Shown here: positions 5,414-5,755 of the stretch, in pieces
How the letters are laid out: every line of letters begins with the position of its first letter
Numbering within the stretch: the first letter of the stretch is position 1
Source: Planctomycetota bacterium
Lineage (GTDB): Bacteria; Planctomycetota; B129-G9
Length of the DNA stretch: 5,755 nucleotides
Direction of reading: 5' to 3'
NCBI GenBank assembly: GCA_003644325.1
Contig: QNCA01000111.1
Location: 1 to 5,755 of the forward strand
Made by a program: the position numbers and the translations under genes
Notes under the pieces: generated by a model
Databases searched by the model: none
Told to the model about the DNA's origin: nothing
What the model saw: only the letters and a program-made list of their open reading frames with translations

Positions 5414-5418
5414 CTCCC
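5414..5418 (-). promoter_or_regulatory. Shine-Dalgarno deciding a GTG start of the carboxyltransferase
   Basis: On the - strand this reads GGGAG, seven bases before the GTG at 5406. The ATG codons 5 and 6 in the same frame have no such site. Confidence 0.7.
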
Positions 5419-5431
5419 ACGGTTCACAAGT

Positions 5432-5455
5432 AACAAAGTGGCAAAGTGGCAAAGG
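5432..5455. repeat. 8-bp tandem repeat caaagtgg
   Basis: Two exact copies of caaagtgg (5434-5441, 5442-5449) and a partial third lie about 30 bp upstream of the carboxyltransferase start. The word aacaaagtgg also occurs at 3056-3065 in the other spacer, so this is another dispersed short repeat. Confidence 0.5.
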
Positions 5456-5520
5456 AATACCGCCCTATCCGTTCCCCCTCGCCCGGCTCGGGACAAGCAA
5501 TTCAGTCCCTGTTTTCCCCT

Positions 5521-5578
5521 TTCCTACTCTCCTACTGCCTACTATGCTATTTTTCTGTCCCTCTCCTACTCGCCTACT
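5521..5578. repeat. cctact repeat cluster
   Basis: The core cctact occurs at 5523, 5531, 5538, 5565 and 5573, with spacings of 7 or 8 bases within each cluster. The 12-base word ccctctcctact at 5559-5570 is identical to 3782-3793, and most of it recurs at 3114-3124. This shows that the arrays are copies of a family and not random low complexity. Confidence 0.55.
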
Positions 5579-5640
5579 GCGCCTGTAAGCGCCGTGCCCG
5601 TAAGCGAAGCGGGGGAACTTAATCGGAACCGCAGATACTA

Positions 5641-5693
5641 CTAACTACTCAAGTTGACTGACTTTTGCTAACCTCGGTGACTGTCACTAACTA
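5641..5693. mobile_element. Truncated element C (half of the MITE-like family)
   Basis: The sequence 5647-5687 matches, in reverse orientation, the right end of element A: the full 20-bp end actcaagttgactgactttt, then gctaacct, then the palindrome arm cggtgactgtcac. The copy stops there, without the rest or the second end. It is nevertheless flanked by an exact direct repeat ctaacta (5641-5647 and 5687-5693; 8 bp if the preceding a is counted). It is either a solo end inserted on its own or a deletion through short repeats. Confidence 0.7.
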
Positions 5694-5739
5694 CCCGTTC
5701 GGACCCTGACGGGTCCTCAGGGCGAGGACCCGGAACGGG
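5694..5739. repeat. Foldback with two mutually exclusive hairpins
   Basis: One stem pairs ggaccc (5701-5706) with gggtcc (5711-5716). A stronger one pairs gggtcctc (5711-5718) with gaggaccc (5724-5731) around a 5-base loop, and an outer stem pairs cccgttc (5694-5700) with gaacggg (5733-5739). The segment 5711-5716 is common to both inner stems, so only one can form at a time. It is about 290 bp upstream of the operon's first start codon, at the window edge. Confidence 0.55.
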
Positions 5740-5755
5740 CGGAATCTCGTGAGCC

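Larger units (their letters stand above)
5407..5755. other. Gene-free region upstream of the operon
   Basis: These 349 bp hold no convincing gene. They contain an 8-bp tandem repeat, a pyrimidine-rich cctact repeat cluster (5521-5578), a truncated element C and a foldback at the edge. The operon promoter should lie here or further upstream on the - strand, but I could not find a -35/-10 pair. The open frame readable on the + strand (5300-5644) runs into the carboxyltransferase gene and is not supported. Confidence 0.6.

Overview
The window is moderately GC-rich bacterial DNA with two gene blocks that converge tail to tail: a secreted PEP-CTERM protein on the + strand (143-1378), and a four-gene Na+-translocating acyl-CoA decarboxylase operon on the - strand (read from 5406 down to 1528). 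The combination of a PEP-CTERM surface protein, a free-standing short biotin carrier, an OadB/MmdB-type sodium pump and long repeat-filled spacers suggests an uncultured environmental bacterium, perhaps of the Planctomycetota/Verrucomicrobiota group. This placement is inference; no marker gene is present.

Layout: 1-142 is the leader of the PEP-CTERM gene. Positions 1379-1527 between the convergent genes are almost entirely foldback DNA: a paired palindrome element (1381-1460) and a strong hairpin (1500-1520). The decarboxylase operon, in transcription order, is carboxyltransferase alpha (mmdA-like, 5406-3850), a 51-residue OadG-like membrane subunit (3424-3269), a 72-residue biotin carrier (2966-2748) and the beta sodium-pump subunit (2727-1528). 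The order matches the mmdA-D-C-B logic of methylmalonyl-CoA decarboxylase. The alpha subunit moves the carboxyl group from the acyl-CoA to biotin on the carrier, the beta subunit decarboxylates carboxybiotin and exports Na+, and the small gamma/delta-like subunit probably holds the complex together at the membrane.

The most unusual content is in the spacers. The operon's internal gaps (3425-3849 and 2967-3268) and its upstream region (5407-5755) carry at least three members of one short family. Its members have 20-bp terminal inverted repeats (actcaagttgactgactttt) and an internal palindrome cggtgacWgtcaccg. They look like MITEs: copy A is bordered by an exact 7-bp direct repeat whose right copy includes the stop codon of the OadG-like gene, copy B by a 6-bp repeat, and the truncated copy C by a 7-8-bp repeat. 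The same palindrome core forms both ends of the element after the PEP-CTERM gene. The spacers also hold degenerate tandem heptamers (for example gaaacct, gaagact, cacctgt, tcctact). The 7-bp flank of copy A is in phase with a heptamer array, which suggests a possible link between the two repeat types.

No tRNA, rRNA, CRISPR array or transposase gene was recognised. The source of transposition activity, if any, lies outside the window.
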